Source: CAZFXZ01 sp964523165
GTDB lineage: Bacteria > Patescibacteriota > Patescibacteriia > JACRDY01
DNA length: 7,995 bases
Assembly: GCA_964523165.1 (NCBI GenBank)
Contig: CAZFXZ010000029.1
Span: 1 to 7,995, forward strand
Direction: 5' to 3'
Made by a program: the position numbers and the translations under genes
Shown here: positions 1-5,720 of the stretch, in pieces
Numbering within the stretch: the first letter of the stretch is position 1
How the letters are laid out: the number at the start of each line of letters is the position of its first letter
Notes under the pieces: generated by a model
What the model saw: only the letters and a program-made list of their open reading frames with translations
The model's database searches: none
What the model was told of the DNA's origin: nothing

Positions 1-58
1 TGAGCTTTCGATCTTTTACCTCCTTGTTGTTAAAGCGATCAAAGGCTCAATGATGATC

Positions 59-150
59 CCCTGACATCGGGGCTATCGCGACCCTCTTTGCACGGGCCAC
101 ATTTATGCGGCCCCTACAAATCGATCGGCGACTCAACCTCGATGTCAGGG
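59..150. repeat. Palindromic intergenic element with 11-bp inverted ends
   Basis: The non-coding left edge contains a perfect 11-bp inverted repeat: CCCTGACATCG at 59-69 and CGATGTCAGGG at 140-150. Between the arms is a second strong hairpin at 94-113 (GGGCC..GGCCC, inner CAT/ATG), whose one non-Watson-Crick pair is G.U only in the minus-strand RNA. It lies directly downstream of the wzz-like stop codon, but no U-tract follows the hairpins on the minus strand, so it is not a classical terminator. No convincing target-site duplication flanks it. It may be a REP/MITE-like dispersed repeat. Copy number cannot be judged from one window. Confidence 0.45.
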
Positions 151-151
151 A

Positions 152-964
152 TTATTTTTGATACATGTTTTGGATGAACTTTTTATATTCCTCTAAACTC
201 ATATCGGGTTGCGGACTAACTAACATCGGCTCATCACTATTGTCAATTTGATTATTATTTTTGACGGCAATTTGCTCTTCGCTAATTTCGCTAGCCACCG
301 ACACTTGTCGCACAGGGCTGAATTCTGAATTCTGCATTCTGTATTCTGAAGTTTCTTCACCGGCTAAATAAACCACAACCAAACTGATCAAACTACCAAT
401 CATCAAAGCGACTAGCAAGTTGATCAACAAATTAGGCTTGACCGGATGATTGGAAGTCAACGGCGCGTCGATACTGCGGATTTCTACATCGCTACCACCA
501 CCGTGATATTGATCACCTTGATTAACCAAGACCCAAGAAATGGCTTGAGCGTAGGCCACGGCTTGATTGCGATTGGGATTGTAAACGGAAATTTCAATAA
601 TACCGGTTTCCGGCAAGACATTGGTTTCGACCATCTTCTTCCATTCACGTTTGCGCTTGACCGGATCAGTCGGCAAAGTGTCGATGGTTTGATATGGCGC
701 TTCCAAGGCTCGATCCAAGAAACTAGACGTATAAACAACCGCCGACAAGTTGTCAGCCATTTTTTCAGCCGAACGAATAGCGGTATAGGCGTCAACGGCC
801 GGGCCTTGTTTTTGCACGACCAACAGCTGGACAGTACTGCGATATTTAAACGGTTGACCCAAAACCAAAGTCAAAGACATCGTAGCGATCAAGACAGCCA
901 AAATCACCAATAAAATAGTCGGAGCTTTGGATTTAATAGATTGTAGATATTGACTAAAGGTCAT
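152..964 (-). CDS. Wzz/YveK-type polysaccharide chain-length determinant protein
   Basis: This is a likely inner-membrane polysaccharide co-polymerase that sets chain length or supports export of a surface polysaccharide. From the ATG at 964 it has 270 residues: a short cytoplasmic N-terminus, TM1 at about 15-37, and an extracytoplasmic domain of about 135 residues. A proline motif (HPVKPN, about 173-178) typical of Wzz proteins precedes TM2 (about 179-201). A polar, acidic cytoplasmic tail of about 70 residues ends in EEYKKFIQNMYQK. No Walker motifs are present and no BY-kinase gene is adjacent, as in the split YveK/YveL (CapA/CapB) arrangement of Gram-positives. An in-frame TTG at 976 would add four residues; I prefer the ATG because neither start has a Shine-Dalgarno. 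The tail contains a 7-nt tandem repeat. The family call is good; the sugar is unknown. Confidence 0.8.
   Translation of the reverse strand: MTFSQYLQSIKSKAPTILLVILAVLIATMSLTLVLGQPFKYRSTVQLLVVQKQGPAVDAYTAIRSAEKMADNLSAVVYTSSFLDRALEAPYQTIDTLPTDPVKRKREWKKMVETNVLPETGIIEISVYNPNRNQAVAYAQAISWVLVNQGDQYHGGGSDVEIRSIDAPLTSNHPVKPNLLINLLVALMIGSLISLVVVYLAGEETSEYRMQNSEFSPVRQVSVASEISEEQIAVKNNNQIDNSDEPMLVSPQPDMSLEEYKKFIQNMYQK
320..347. repeat. 7-nt tandem repeat, four copies, inside the wzz-like gene
   Basis: Four consecutive heptamers on the plus strand read GAATTCT, GAATTCT, GCATTCT and GTATTCT, with a degenerate start of a fifth (GAAG). In the coding frame they give the stretch EYRMQNSEF just after TM2. Because the unit is not a multiple of three, gain or loss of one copy would shift the frame of the cytoplasmic tail. 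Confidence 0.8.
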
Positions 965-981
965 AATTTGCTTCAATTTGG

Positions 982-1028
982 CCTAAAATTGGACAAAATG
1001 ACTTAAATTAGACGATTCCAACTTTAGG
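982..1028 (-). promoter_or_regulatory. Hairpin in the 5' leader of the wzz-like gene
   Basis: The minus-strand leader contains two complementary 11-mers, CCTAAAGTTGG (1028-1018) and CCAATTTTAGG (992-982). They form an 11-bp stem with one G.U pair around a 25-nt loop. The stem starts only a few nucleotides after the predicted transcription start (about 1032) and ends 17 nt before the ATG. It could stabilise the mRNA 5' end or gate ribosome access. No known riboswitch class is recognised. Confidence 0.5.
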
Positions 1029-1038
1029 TTGATTTGCC

Positions 1039-1067
1039 ATCTTAGCATATAAATATATTTTTGTCAA
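1039..1067 (-). promoter_or_regulatory. Sigma70-type promoter for the wzz-like gene
   Basis: On the minus strand a perfect -35 TTGACA (1067-1062) is followed by a 17-nt spacer and a -10 TAAGAT (1044-1039). Predicted transcription start is about 1032, giving a leader of about 68 nt. It sits just downstream of the terminator of the upstream operon, so the wzz-like gene is probably its own transcription unit. Confidence 0.7.
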
Positions 1068-1083
1068 GAGTTTAAAGCCCAAA

Positions 1084-1109
1084 CAAAAATGGGATGTTTA
1101 ACACCCCAT
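1084..1109 (-). terminator. Rho-independent terminator of the envelope operon
   Basis: Read on the minus strand, ATGGGGTG (1109-1102), loop TTAAA, CATCCCAT (1096-1089) form an 8-bp stem followed by TTTTTG. One pair is a G.U wobble that exists only in the minus-strand RNA (it is A.C on plus), which argues for minus-strand function. It lies 33 nt after the stop of the HtrA-like gene. Confidence 0.8.
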
Positions 1110-1141
1110 CTTCTGCTTTTTTTATAGCCCTGTCAATGATT

Positions 1142-2341
1142 TTACTCTAGAGTCAAAACAACAACCTGCTCTTGGCCGGCGCGCCAAATTGTTAGGTCCA
1201 AAGTACTGCCGGGGGTATAACTTTGGATCAAATCAGACAACGAATTTTGATTATTCACTTCTTCACCTTCAACTTTGAGCACGACGTCGCCGACTTTCAA
1301 ACCAGCCTTAGCTCCCGCCCCGCTGACTCGATACAGATAAGCTCCCCGTCGCAAAGCTCCAACCGACTGATCAAAGCTTGGCGCCATAGCCAAATTGTTT
1401 AAAGAAAAATAAGTCAGACCGGCACTGGGACGTTTAATAGCCTGATCGCGAAAAATCGTTTCAATCTGAAAGGCCAGATGTTTAAAAGGTAAAATTATTT
1501 TTTGACCATCAGCTGACACATCGACCAAGCCGATCAAACCACCAGTCATGTTTAAAACTGGACTACCAATCATGGCTTGGTCCAAAGAGCCGGTCGGACG
1601 ATAAAAAGTCGGCAGAGTTTCGGTCGTAATAATTTCTTCCAGACTAGTTTTGTTGGCCAACCAATTAGCTTGACTGACAAAATCAGTCAGGGCCCCGCCA
1701 TCGACAGTCAGCATGACTAAAGCTTGACCGATATTGACCGAAGTAGTTTTGTCATAGCTGGCCGCTGCTAAATTACGGGCCGCCACTTTGACAAAGGCGG
1801 CTTTAGTCAACGGATCAATGATGATATTTTCGACTGACAAAATTTCCCCGGTCGCCGTTACGGCGATCAAATTTTGTTTAGCCGGTAAATTGTCAGCGCT
1901 CGTCAACAGCCAACCATCGCTGGTCAAAATCACGGCTCGAGCTAAGGCCTGACTCGGCCAATAAGCGGCTGTTGACGCCTCGGTGGCGTTGATCGGTTTT
2001 TTACTAAATAACAAAACGGAATTATCGCGCAAACTATTGAGCAAACCACCAACTTCAATTTTTTGCGGATTTTCCAAAGTCCCACTACCCGGTTTGCGAA
2101 TAACCAATTCCAACGGTTGATCGGATGAATTTTCAGAAATCAAACGATATTTACTGAGGAGTTCAAAAAATCGACCATTAACCTCCGTCAACAAATCGTC
2201 GTCCAGCACGGCATCAAGCAAAATAGTTTTAGAAAACATATCACCGGCCAAGCCGGCACCAAAGCCAAAAAGCGTCGCCACGATGACGGTTGAAATCAAA
2301 GTTTTACGACCGATTAAATTATTACGAAATCCTTCAATCAT
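1142..2341 (-). CDS. Membrane-anchored HtrA-like pseudoprotease with PDZ domain
   Basis: The protein has 399 residues: an N-terminal membrane anchor (about 15-33), a spacer with acidic patches, a trypsin-like HtrA/DegP fold (about 100-290), and a C-terminal PDZ domain (about 310-399, with GLKVGDVVLKVEGEEV at its core). The HtrA landmarks are recognisable but all three catalytic positions are changed. The site corresponding to LTNxH reads LLTSAD, with Asp150 in place of His. DPLTDLAVLKV reads DPLTKAAFVKV, with Lys180 in place of Asp. The GNSGGP loop reads AMIGSP, with Ile258 in place of Ser. It is therefore probably proteolytically inactive and acts as an extracytoplasmic scaffold, chaperone or peptide sensor. 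The frame is intact, so this is not a decaying gene. It is last in the minus-strand envelope operon, 15 nt after the preceding gene. Confidence 0.82.
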   Translation of the reverse strand: MIEGFRNNLIGRKTLISTVIVATLFGFGAGLAGDMFSKTILLDAVLDDDLLTEVNGRFFELLSKYRLISENSSDQPLELVIRKPGSGTLENPQKIEVGGLLNSLRDNSVLLFSKKPINATEASTAAYWPSQALARAVILTSDGWLLTSADNLPAKQNLIAVTATGEILSVENIIIDPLTKAAFVKVAARNLAAASYDKTTSVNIGQALVMLTVDGGALTDFVSQANWLANKTSLEEIITTETLPTFYRPTGSLDQAMIGSPVLNMTGGLIGLVDVSADGQKIILPFKHLAFQIETIFRDQAIKRPSAGLTYFSLNNLAMAPSFDQSVGALRRGAYLYRVSGAGAKAGLKVGDVVLKVEGEEVNNQNSLSDLIQSYTPGSTLDLTIWRAGQEQVVVLTLE

Positions 2342-2356
2342 ATAGATATTAAGTAA

Positions 2357-3157
2357 TTATAGCCACTGAGCGGACAATAAGACCACGACCATGATTGCTC
2401 CGCCAATGGTAAGATAGCGGATAATCATGGGTTTAGTCAAAAGTGACAATAAATAATTACGCGCCAAATTGACCAACAAATAAAACAAACTAACAATCAA
2501 AACCGCTTTGACGTAAAACGTATTGGGCAAAAAATGCACGACCCAAAAAGATTCAACCAACAACAAATCCAAGATTACGACAAACAACCAGCTCTGACGA
2601 AAAGACAAAGCCGAGATCCAAAATGATTGATAGATCAACAACGTTACGACAAGCAAAAATATTAAGGCCGCTTTCCAAACATCAGCTTGCAACAAAGCAA
2701 TAAAACTATACGAGACGACCGAAATCAAAAACAATGAAATCATGTTGACATTACCGGAAATAGTTTCAAATGAACCCAAGGGATAATTGGCGCTGTGATA
2801 AAAACGATCAAAAATATTTTTGCACAACAAACCTAAAGTCACGGCCATGATCACAATGACCAACTGACCGACAAAAAAGTTTTCTAAAATCAAAAGATAA
2901 AAAAACCAAGCCCCAACGTTGATGATCGGTGAAATAGCAAAGCGCCAAAATTCTTTAGCGTGAAGTTGTTTTTGGATTTGCGCCACGGCGATTGGCCGGG
3001 AGGTCAACTGCCACAAACCAAACAACAGCAAAACTAAACTCAGCAAACCTGTTTCCAAAACCGATTTGGGATAGAGTAGCCAAATTTCCCACAGACCGGC
3101 CGTCAATAAGGGCAAGGCGTAAACCAAGATTTTTTTACCAATTATCGGAAAATTCAT
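2357..3157 (-). CDS. Polytopic membrane protein of unknown function (about 9 TM)
   Basis: I do not recognise this 266-residue protein. It is almost entirely hydrophobic, with predicted membrane segments near residues 9-28, 33-51, 73-91, 95-112, 136-157, 162-180, 188-206, 214-232 and 245-263. The longest soluble loops are around 53-72 (RPIAVAQIQKQLHAKEFWRF) and 113-135 (KNIFDRFYHSANYPLGSFET). The second of these, rich in aromatic, charged and Tyr/His residues, is the best place to look for functional residues. No transporter or enzyme motif is evident. The start is an ATG with an AU-rich leader and no Shine-Dalgarno. It sits 67 nt downstream of the small anchored protein gene and 15 nt upstream of the HtrA-like gene, which suggests a shared envelope role. 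Confidence 0.75.
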   Translation of the reverse strand: MNFPIIGKKILVYALPLLTAGLWEIWLLYPKSVLETGLLSLVLLLFGLWQLTSRPIAVAQIQKQLHAKEFWRFAISPIINVGAWFFYLLILENFFVGQLVIVIMAVTLGLLCKNIFDRFYHSANYPLGSFETISGNVNMISLFLISVVSYSFIALLQADVWKAALIFLLVVTLLIYQSFWISALSFRQSWLFVVILDLLLVESFWVVHFLPNTFYVKAVLIVSLFYLLVNLARNYLLSLLTKPMIIRYLTIGGAIMVVVLLSAQWL

Positions 3158-3224
3158 AAATGAAAATAAGGCAGATCAAACGTCAACCACCTTAGCTTTT
3201 TTGAGCCAAGTTAGCAAGTCGAGA

Positions 3225-3683
3225 CTACAAATCAGCCTTGACCTGATCGGTGGCCAACCACGGGTATTGTCCCAGCAAAATATCAAGATTGGCGTCTTGA
3301 GCCATGACGGCCGGATAGTCGGTAGCGGCCTTCATTTCAATGGCCGTAAAGATCAAAACTAACTGAAGGTGTAAGCCGCGATATTGCTCCGGCACGCGCA
3401 AGGCCAACAGAGACGTTTTGGTTTGAGCGGCTTGATTGCGGAGTTGATTTTGGACATCAAGATTTGTCGCCGCGTCACCTTGTTGCAAAATATTTTGTCG
3501 GGCTGCCAAATAATCACTGACGATTGTCGCCGATTGATTTTCATAATCAGCTGCGAGTTGAGCTGGAGCAATTGGCGCCAAACCAATAGGCAAACCGCCC
3601 GGCGTTTGACTTTTGAAATAAACAACGATACCGATCCCGATGGTGGCTAAAATGATTATCAGCCAAAAAATTTTATGTGACAT
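3225..3683 (-). CDS. Small membrane-anchored extracytoplasmic helical protein, unknown
   Basis: This 152-residue protein has a single N-terminal membrane anchor (about 5-22) followed by Lys and a flexible Gly/Pro/Ala-rich linker (24-41). The rest is a helical extracytoplasmic domain of about 110 residues rich in Ala, Gln and Leu. A compact conserved-looking segment lies at about 93-116 (LALRVPEQYRGLHLQLVL and following). There is no lipobox cysteine; the protein contains no Cys at all. It starts 11 nt after the stop of the AI-2E-family permease gene, so the two are almost certainly co-transcribed, and it may be an accessory factor of a neighbouring membrane protein. I assign no function. Confidence 0.7.
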   Translation of the reverse strand: MSHKIFWLIIILATIGIGIVVYFKSQTPGGLPIGLAPIAPAQLAADYENQSATIVSDYLAARQNILQQGDAATNLDVQNQLRNQAAQTKTSLLALRVPEQYRGLHLQLVLIFTAIEMKAATDYPAVMAQDANLDILLGQYPWLATDQVKADL

Positions 3684-3694
3684 AAAATAAATTT

Positions 3695-4753
3695 TTAAGC
3701 GACCATGTCGCGTTCATCCAATAAAGTATAAATTTCTTCGAGTAAGACCATCAAAGCCGTAGCCACCGGAATAGCCAAAATCACTCCGACAAAACCGCCG
3801 ATTTGCGCGCCGATCAACAAGGCCACGATACTGACGACTGGATTTAAGCCGACAAAATGCTGCATGACTTTGGGTACCAAAATATTATTTTCCGCCCACT
3901 GCATCAGCATATAAAAACCCAGCGTGACGATAGCCAAGGGCGGCGAAATAGTAAAGGCGATAAAAACTGCCGGTATAGCGGCAATGATCGGACCGACATA
4001 TGGCACAAACTCCCCGACAAAAGCCATCAAGGCTAAGACCAAAGCATATTGACGTAAGGCCGGATTAACAAAACCCAAGAGGTTTAAACCACCGTAAACC
4101 AACAAGCCCACAATCAACGATAATAAAATTTGCCCTCGCAGCCACAAACCAATTTTATCGCGCATCTTGTAAAGTAATTGCGTCAAAAATGGCTGATAGG
4201 CAGCTGGAGCAACATAGCGCAAAATTTTCTTGACGGCATTTTCTTCCGTCACTAAATAAAAAGTAATAACCAAGACGACAAAAAAGGCTATCACGCCACC
4301 AAAGATATCGGTCACCGTCGAAAACAGTCCCCCACCTGAACTGGCAAAAGACTTTTCCAGCGATTGGATCTCGCGAGCGATATTGTCAGCCAAGCCGTAC
4401 TGCTGTGACAAATTTTTTAAATTATTAAAACTATCAGTCACGTTGGCCCAATAAGACGGAAAGTTGATCATCAATTGTTGAGTTTGAGTGATCAAGGCCG
4501 GGACGAGCAAAGTCAGGGCGCCGGCGATCATGCCAAAGAGTAAAAAATAAACGATAAAGATGCCGACCTTGCGCGGTATATGCCCCCGTTGCAGCCAGGA
4601 CACAAGCGGATCAACAGCCGAAGCTAAAATGATGGCCACAAAAACAATCCCGACCACACCTTTGATCAAGTACAAAAACCACAGCGCCAGCAAGAGCAAA
4701 GCGACTTTGATAATCGAATAAAGCGAGATATCGACTTTTTGTCGTCCTGACAT
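3695..4753 (-). CDS. AI-2E family (UPF0118) permease
   Basis: This is a 352-residue integral membrane protein of the AI-2E transporter superfamily. The family layout is clear: two N-terminal helices (about 12-48), a third (about 63-88), a soluble region (about 95-150), then a helix at about 151-168 and a dense C-terminal bundle. Family landmarks are PYVGP (251-255) followed by IIAAIPA, ENNILVPKVM (288-297), and GLNPVVSIVALLIGAQIGG (302-320) leading into FVGVILAIPV. Members include AI-2 exporters (TqsA), sporulation protein YtvI and Na+/H+ antiporters, so the substrate cannot be inferred and the AI-2 name should not be taken literally. It is the first gene of the minus-strand envelope operon, divergent from smpB. 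Confidence 0.88.
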   Translation of the reverse strand: MSGRQKVDISLYSIIKVALLLLALWFLYLIKGVVGIVFVAIILASAVDPLVSWLQRGHIPRKVGIFIVYFLLFGMIAGALTLLVPALITQTQQLMINFPSYWANVTDSFNNLKNLSQQYGLADNIAREIQSLEKSFASSGGGLFSTVTDIFGGVIAFFVVLVITFYLVTEENAVKKILRYVAPAAYQPFLTQLLYKMRDKIGLWLRGQILLSLIVGLLVYGGLNLLGFVNPALRQYALVLALMAFVGEFVPYVGPIIAAIPAVFIAFTISPPLAIVTLGFYMLMQWAENNILVPKVMQHFVGLNPVVSIVALLIGAQIGGFVGVILAIPVATALMVLLEEIYTLLDERDMVA

Positions 4754-4766
4754 ATTTGTGTAATTT

Positions 4767-4772
4767 ATTATA
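4767..4772 (-). promoter_or_regulatory. -10 element for the AI-2E permease operon (near-leaderless)
   Basis: A perfect TATAAT occurs on the minus strand at 4772-4767. The predicted transcription start falls at about 4760, leaving a leader of only about 7 nt before the ATG at 4753. No good -35 is visible; the expected position is occupied by a short dyad, TGGCC-N5-GGCCA (4781-4795), which could bind a regulator instead. Confidence 0.5.
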
Positions 4773-4806
4773 AACTATTTTGGCCCTATCGGCCAGACCT
4801 TGACCG

Positions 4807-4815
4807 TGTTAAAAT
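4807..4815 (+). promoter_or_regulatory. Possible extended -10 promoter for smpB
   Basis: TGTTAAAAT matches an extended -10 (TG-N-TAAAAT), with a predicted transcription start near 4822 and a leader of about 18 nt. No correctly spaced -35 is seen; TTGACC at 4800-4805 is too close to serve. This is tentative. Confidence 0.4.
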
Positions 4816-4839
4816 AAGATGCGATCATCGTAGTCGCCT

Positions 4840-5307
4840 ATGACCGAATTAGCTCTCAATAAAGCCGCTAACTTTAATTACAAAATCACCGAGACTTTTG
4901 AAGCCGGTTTGGTTTTGCGTGGCTACGAAGTCAAAGCCTTGCGCTTACATCAAGCGTCACTCAAAGAAGCGTTTGTCAGTATTCGTCTACACCCGCGGAC
5001 CAAAAAACCTCAGGCCTATCTGGTCAATTGTCATATCCCTCGTTACAAACCGGCCGGACCACTACTCGACTACGATCCGACACAAAGTCGACGACTGTTG
5101 CTTCACGATCGAGAAATTGCCTCATTATACGGATTTTCCGGCCAAAAAGGCTTGACAATTGTGCCTTTACGCCTATATACTAGGGGCACGAAAATTAAAG
5201 TTGCCATTGGAGTAGGGATCGGCAAAAAGCAATTTGACAAGAAAGAAGTGCTCAAACAACGCGACGTCGATCGAGACGTTCGCCGGCAACTTTCCGCGCG
5301 GGGATGA
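4840..5307 (+). CDS. smpB: SsrA-binding protein SmpB
   Basis: SmpB binds tmRNA and delivers it to ribosomes stalled on mRNAs lacking a stop codon. The 155 residues match the family in length and order: an N-terminal strand region (NKAANFNYKITETFEAGLVL), the GYEVKALR segment, the HIPRYKPAG tRNA-like-domain contact region, LLLHDREI, GLTIVPLRLY, and the basic tail GKKQFDKKEVLKQRD that becomes helical in the decoding site. The start is an ATG at 4840 without a Shine-Dalgarno. The gene is divergent from the AI-2E permease. Its last 8 nt, including the TGA stop (5305-5307), are also the first 8 nt of tmRNA, so partner protein and RNA genes physically overlap. A near-consensus promoter for the RNA lies within its coding sequence. 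Confidence 0.97.
   Translation: MTELALNKAANFNYKITETFEAGLVLRGYEVKALRLHQASLKEAFVSIRLHPRTKKPQAYLVNCHIPRYKPAGPLLDYDPTQSRRLLLHDREIASLYGFSGQKGLTIVPLRLYTRGTKIKVAIGVGIGKKQFDKKEVLKQRDVDRDVRRQLSARG
5152..5181 (+). promoter_or_regulatory. Internal promoter for ssrA within smpB
   Basis: TTGACA (5152-5157), an 18-nt spacer and TATACT (5176-5181) form a near-consensus sigma70-type promoter inside the smpB coding region. The predicted start is near 5188, which gives a precursor with about 112 nt of 5' leader to be removed (normally by RNase P). Because ssrA overlaps the end of smpB, any dedicated ssrA promoter has to lie inside smpB. Confidence 0.6.
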
Positions 5308-5708
5308 CTTGGTTTCGCTGGGAAGATCGTGCTTGAAGTTTGGGCGAGCCGAGAGCCTTCGCCTTTCTCGTAAATCCAGGTGAAGAAATGATACGTGCCA
5401 ACACTATCAACAAAGTAAAAGCCGCGGTCAAATCTGCATTTAGTCCGATGGCTTTTGCGCCCGTCCTCGCTTAATTAAGCTTGGACCATCGGCCGACGGT
5501 GCGCTTACCGCTGTCGAAACCGGTGTCACATCAGTAAGACGCTCGTCGTCAACTTATCGCTTGACGACGCTAAGACTTCAGCGATAATGATCACAGCCGG
5601 TTTTGCCGGTTTTCTCACGACTGGGATCAGCAGTTAAAGCCGGCTACGCTCGTAGAACTAAATTTCACACCTTTTCAGACGCGGGTTCAATTCCCGCCAT
5701 CTCCACCA
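5300..5708 (+). ncRNA. ssrA: tmRNA (transfer-messenger RNA)
   Basis: This 409-nt tmRNA rescues stalled ribosomes together with SmpB. The acceptor stem pairs GGGGATG (5300-5306) with CATCTCC (5698-5704), followed by discriminator A and an encoded CCA (5706-5708). The third pair is G.U, the alanyl-tRNA synthetase identity element. The T-arm is GCGGG-TTCAATT-CCCGC (5681-5697). The D-loop region TTGGTTTCG follows the 5' strand, and H2 pairs 5334-5341 with 5660-5667. Pseudoknot 1: 5343-5347/5359-5363 with 5350-5354/5366-5370. The tag frame is 5397-5474. H5 pairs CCGATGG (5445-5451) with CCATCGG (5486-5492), enclosing the tag stop. Pseudoknot 2: 5494-5499/5511-5516 with 5504-5508/5534-5538. Pseudoknot 3: 5544-5552/5561-5569 with 5554-5560/5581-5587. 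A fourth domain pairs 5595-5600 with 5640-5645. It is one-piece, not permuted. Confidence 0.97.
5397..5474 (+). other. tmRNA-encoded proteolysis tag reading frame
   Basis: The resume codon is GCC (Ala) at 5397 and the frame runs to TAA at 5472-5474, within the palindrome GCTTAATTAAGC. The tag is 25 residues, begins ANTINKVKAA and ends MAFAPVLA. The AN start and the small hydrophobic C-terminus are typical of SsrA tags, but it is far longer than the 10 encoded residues of E. coli, carries four lysines, and ends VLA rather than LAA. The resume codon is inferred from the conserved Ala-Asn start and its position between pseudoknot 1 and H5. Confidence 0.85.
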
Positions 5709-5720
5709 TTAATAAATACC

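Noticed and set aside
18..25. AAGGAGGT on the minus strand, a perfect Shine-Dalgarno-like octamer
   Set aside because: No ATG, GTG or TTG follows within the 17 nt left in the window, and no other gene here uses an SD. It is probably chance or part of the imperfect hairpin at 1-49.
1..49. Imperfect hairpin TGAGC-TTT-C-GATC / GATC-AAA-G-GCTCA
   Set aside because: The stem is interrupted with bulges, there is no U-tract, and it is cut by the window edge. Too weak to annotate as a terminator.
446..913. Plus-strand open frame of 155 codons
   Set aside because: It is wholly antisense to the Wzz-like gene, with no family features, promoter or ribosome binding site. The minus frame has clear TM and proline-motif structure.
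3359..3650. Two overlapping frames (minus 3359-3625, plus 3384-3650)
   Set aside because: Both are shadows of the 3225-3683 gene, which has a coherent membrane anchor and helical domain. The shadows have low-complexity, unprotein-like composition.
4800..4805. TTGACC as a -35 box for smpB
   Set aside because: The nearest -10-like hexamers are only 4-9 nt away, and at 16-18 nt spacing the sequence is GATCAT-like and poor.
5302..5400. Read-through of smpB TGA as Gly (code 25 of some CPR bacteria)
   Set aside because: SmpB has its full family length at this TGA, the TGA falls exactly at tmRNA positions 6-8, and no other gene contains an in-frame TGA.
5561..5588. Promoter-like TTGACG-N16-GATAAT upstream of infC
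   Set aside because: Both hexamers are strands of tmRNA pseudoknot 3 (5544-5552/5561-5569 and 5554-5560/5581-5587), so RNA structure explains them. Promoter function is not excluded but is not supported.
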